Of a stretch of DNA of 6,676 nt, positions 5,676 to 6,676 are shown one piece after another. The position numbers were made by a program, and so were the translations under genes. The notes under the pieces were generated by a model, which had not been told where the DNA came from, ran no database searches, and was given only the letters and a program-made list of their open reading frames with translations. Origin of the DNA: Gemmatimonadota bacterium (GTDB lineage: Bacteria; Gemmatimonadota; Gemmatimonadetes; Longimicrobiales; Longimicrobiaceae). How positions within the stretch are numbered: the first letter of the stretch is position 1; every line of letters starts with the position of its first letter. The DNA lies in assembly GCA_019348265.1 (NCBI GenBank), contig JAHWJV010000203.1:1-6676 (forward strand), given 5' to 3'.

Positions 5676-6305
5676 TCAACGGTAATCCCACTGCACGAAG
5701 CAGAAGGACGCGAGGGAGAGCCGGGGGTCGCCCAGGTACAGCGCCGAGCGTAGCCAGTCCTCCTGCTCCGCCTTCACCAGGTCCTTTGCCTTCGCCGTGG
5801 TGCGCTTGCACTCCAGGAAGACGAACTCGGAGTCCCGCCAGGCGAAGGTATCCCAGCAGCCGGCGTACCGCGCGGGCTTGTTCAGGCCGGCGACCCGCGC
5901 CAGGAGCTGGCGAGGCTCTGCATCCTCGATCACGCGGTTCCTCTGCTCTTCGCGCGGGACGTCCCGCCACTCGGTGAGGTACTTCCAGATCTCGCCCTTG
6001 CCGCTGTAGGTGTTCACCCAGCGCCCGGCCCAGCCGTCCTTCTCGAGAAGCCTGAGCACGGCGAGCTCGGCGAAAAGGTGCTCGCCGTCCAGGTCGATCA
6101 TCCCGGATGCTTTCTTCCCGAAGTCGTCGACGAAGGGCGCACCGGTCCACCTGGGGAACCGCATGAAGACCGCCGGCACGTCCAGGATCATCTTTCCTGT
6201 CGGCAGCGTGATCGGCGTCTTCAGCTCCACCCGTACATCATCGCGCTCCACGAAAGGGTGCAGGGCCTTCGTCCAGCTGGGAGTTGCCTGTTGTGAGACG
6301 GTCAT
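5676..6305 (-). CDS. Hypothetical protein with a possible PD-(D/E)XK (VRR-NUC-like) nuclease core
   Basis: I do not recognise this 209-residue protein as a named family. Residues 1-70 are mixed strands with no motif I can place. From 75 on, the order of conserved-looking residues fits a restriction-endonuclease-like fold: a helix with Glu80 (FAELAVLRLLEKDGW, 78-92), Asp152 in GCWDTFAW (149-156), then FVFLECKR (161-168) giving E165-x-K167, then a helix with Gln181 and Trp184 (EQEDWLRSAL, 180-189), and a Gly192. VRR-NUC proteins show the same D, E-x-K, Q-x-x-W spacing style. If correct it is a cytoplasmic metal-dependent DNA nuclease; this is inference and the class is uncertain. There is no methyltransferase or helicase partner in view. 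ATG at 6305 is the first workable start, and its Shine-Dalgarno is weak. The DUF1080 gene follows after 62 bases. Confidence 0.75.
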   Translation of the reverse strand: MTVSQQATPSWTKALHPFVERDDVRVELKTPITLPTGKMILDVPAVFMRFPRWTGAPFVDDFGKKASGMIDLDGEHLFAELAVLRLLEKDGWAGRWVNTYSGKGEIWKYLTEWRDVPREEQRNRVIEDAEPRQLLARVAGLNKPARYAGCWDTFAWRDSEFVFLECKRTTAKAKDLVKAEQEDWLRSALYLGDPRLSLASFCFVQWDYR

Positions 6306-6614
6306 GTCATCCGGGAGAGGAGAAGGGGGTGCGGAGCCGGAGCGGCCGGCGACACCAAAGTCTCCTGCAGCCCGTCGAGCGGCGCTCCCGTCTCGTTTCC
6401 ACTGGACGGGATACTCGGTTCAATTTTCAGGAGGGTGACGCGCGCGATTCGCCCGGTGCAACCTACCAGCGGGGGACACGAGCGGCAAAGTCGGGTGTGC
6501 CCCCGAGTCGTCGCGGTATGCTGGCGCGCGCAGACACGCTGCCGCTCGCCGACCCGCGCACTCCATTTGCGTGATCCGCCTCCCGTCAGCGCTCACCACT
6601 CCTTGGAGGATGCG
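6306..6614. other. Divergent intergenic region
   Basis: This stretch of about 309 bases separates the divergently transcribed nuclease-like gene and metallopeptidase gene and should hold both promoters. I see an AT-rich patch (6419-6429) in otherwise GC-rich DNA, and a short inverted repeat, CCCGTC (about 6388-6393) with GACGGG about 12 bases on. I see no convincing -35/-10 pair on either strand, no tRNA and no terminator. The open frames crossing it have no usable ribosome binding sites and look spurious. Confidence 0.6.
6605..6609 (+). promoter_or_regulatory. Ribosome binding site of the metallopeptidase gene
   Basis: GGAGG sits five bases before ATG at 6615. Another ATG at 6610 abuts the site directly and is in a different frame, so 6615 is the start. 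Confidence 0.7.
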
Positions 6615-6676
6615 ATGCGATTCGGGAATCGGCAGGGGAGCAGCAACGTTCGGGATCGGAGGGGGATGGGGAGATC
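6615..6676 (+). CDS. N-terminus of a probable neutral zinc metallopeptidase (YpfJ-like), cut by window edge
   Basis: Only the first 20 codons are present. They read MRFGNRQGSSNVRDRRGMG, matching the characteristic start of YpfJ-type neutral zinc metallopeptidases, which open with MRW/MRF, then a basic stretch, S-x-N-V-x-D-R-R, and a Gly-rich run before a single membrane helix and an HExxH catalytic domain. Those later parts lie beyond the window, so the family call rests on this short signature recalled from known proteins. GGAGG five bases upstream supports the start. The gene is divergent from the nuclease-like gene. Confidence 0.6.
   Translation, partial: MRFGNRQGSSNVRDRRGMGR

Noticed and set aside
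5614..6150. Upstream extension of the DUF1080 frame
   Set aside because: This part overlaps the nuclease-like gene out of frame and is Arg/Gly/Pro-rich. A lipoprotein signal starting at 5613 marks the true N-terminus.
6438..6574. GTG start right after AGGAGG near 6431-6440, with an open frame to the right
   Set aside because: There is no spacer between the site and the GTG, and the translation is Arg/Cys-rich without any domain; initiation is unlikely.

Overview
This is a GC-rich (roughly two-thirds G+C by eye), gene-dense bacterial chromosomal window with no phage, transposon, CRISPR or RNA-gene signal. The mix of genes (an exported erythromycin-esterase-like lipoprotein, a DUF1080 lipoprotein, a class III-like PPK2, a YpfJ-type metallopeptidase) and the GTG/TTG starts would fit a free-living soil or sediment bacterium with a diderm envelope. 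Gemmatimonadota or a Myxococcota-like lineage is possible, but the sequence does not fix the phylum.

Layout, left to right. (1) 1-957, minus: the first 319 codons of an erythromycin-esterase-family lipoprotein that runs off the left edge. (2) 958-1188: a divergent intergenic region with two small dyads. (3) 1189-1599, plus: a stand-alone PAS-domain protein, closed by a very clear intrinsic terminator. (4) 1737-2474, plus: a TauE/SafE-family anion permease. (5) 2660-2797, plus: a 45-residue acidic, proline-rich protein with its own strong ribosome binding site and terminator. (6) 4762 to 2852, minus: a tightly packed three-gene operon of PPK2, an alpha/beta hydrolase and an 84-residue helical protein, with overlaps of 4 and 8 bases. 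It converges on the small plus-strand gene. (7) 6305 to 4927, minus: an unrecognised protein with a plausible PD-(D/E)XK (VRR-NUC-like) nuclease core, followed by a DUF1080 lipoprotein. (8) 6306-6614: an intergenic region, then the first 20 codons of a plus-strand gene that looks like a YpfJ-type neutral zinc metallopeptidase.

Apart from the PPK2 operon, the neighbours share no evident pathway and the window reads as ordinary chromosomal background. The items most worth a second look are the 45-residue protein, the possible orphan nuclease, and the pairing of a polyphosphate-driven nucleotide kinase with a hydrolase and a small helical protein.
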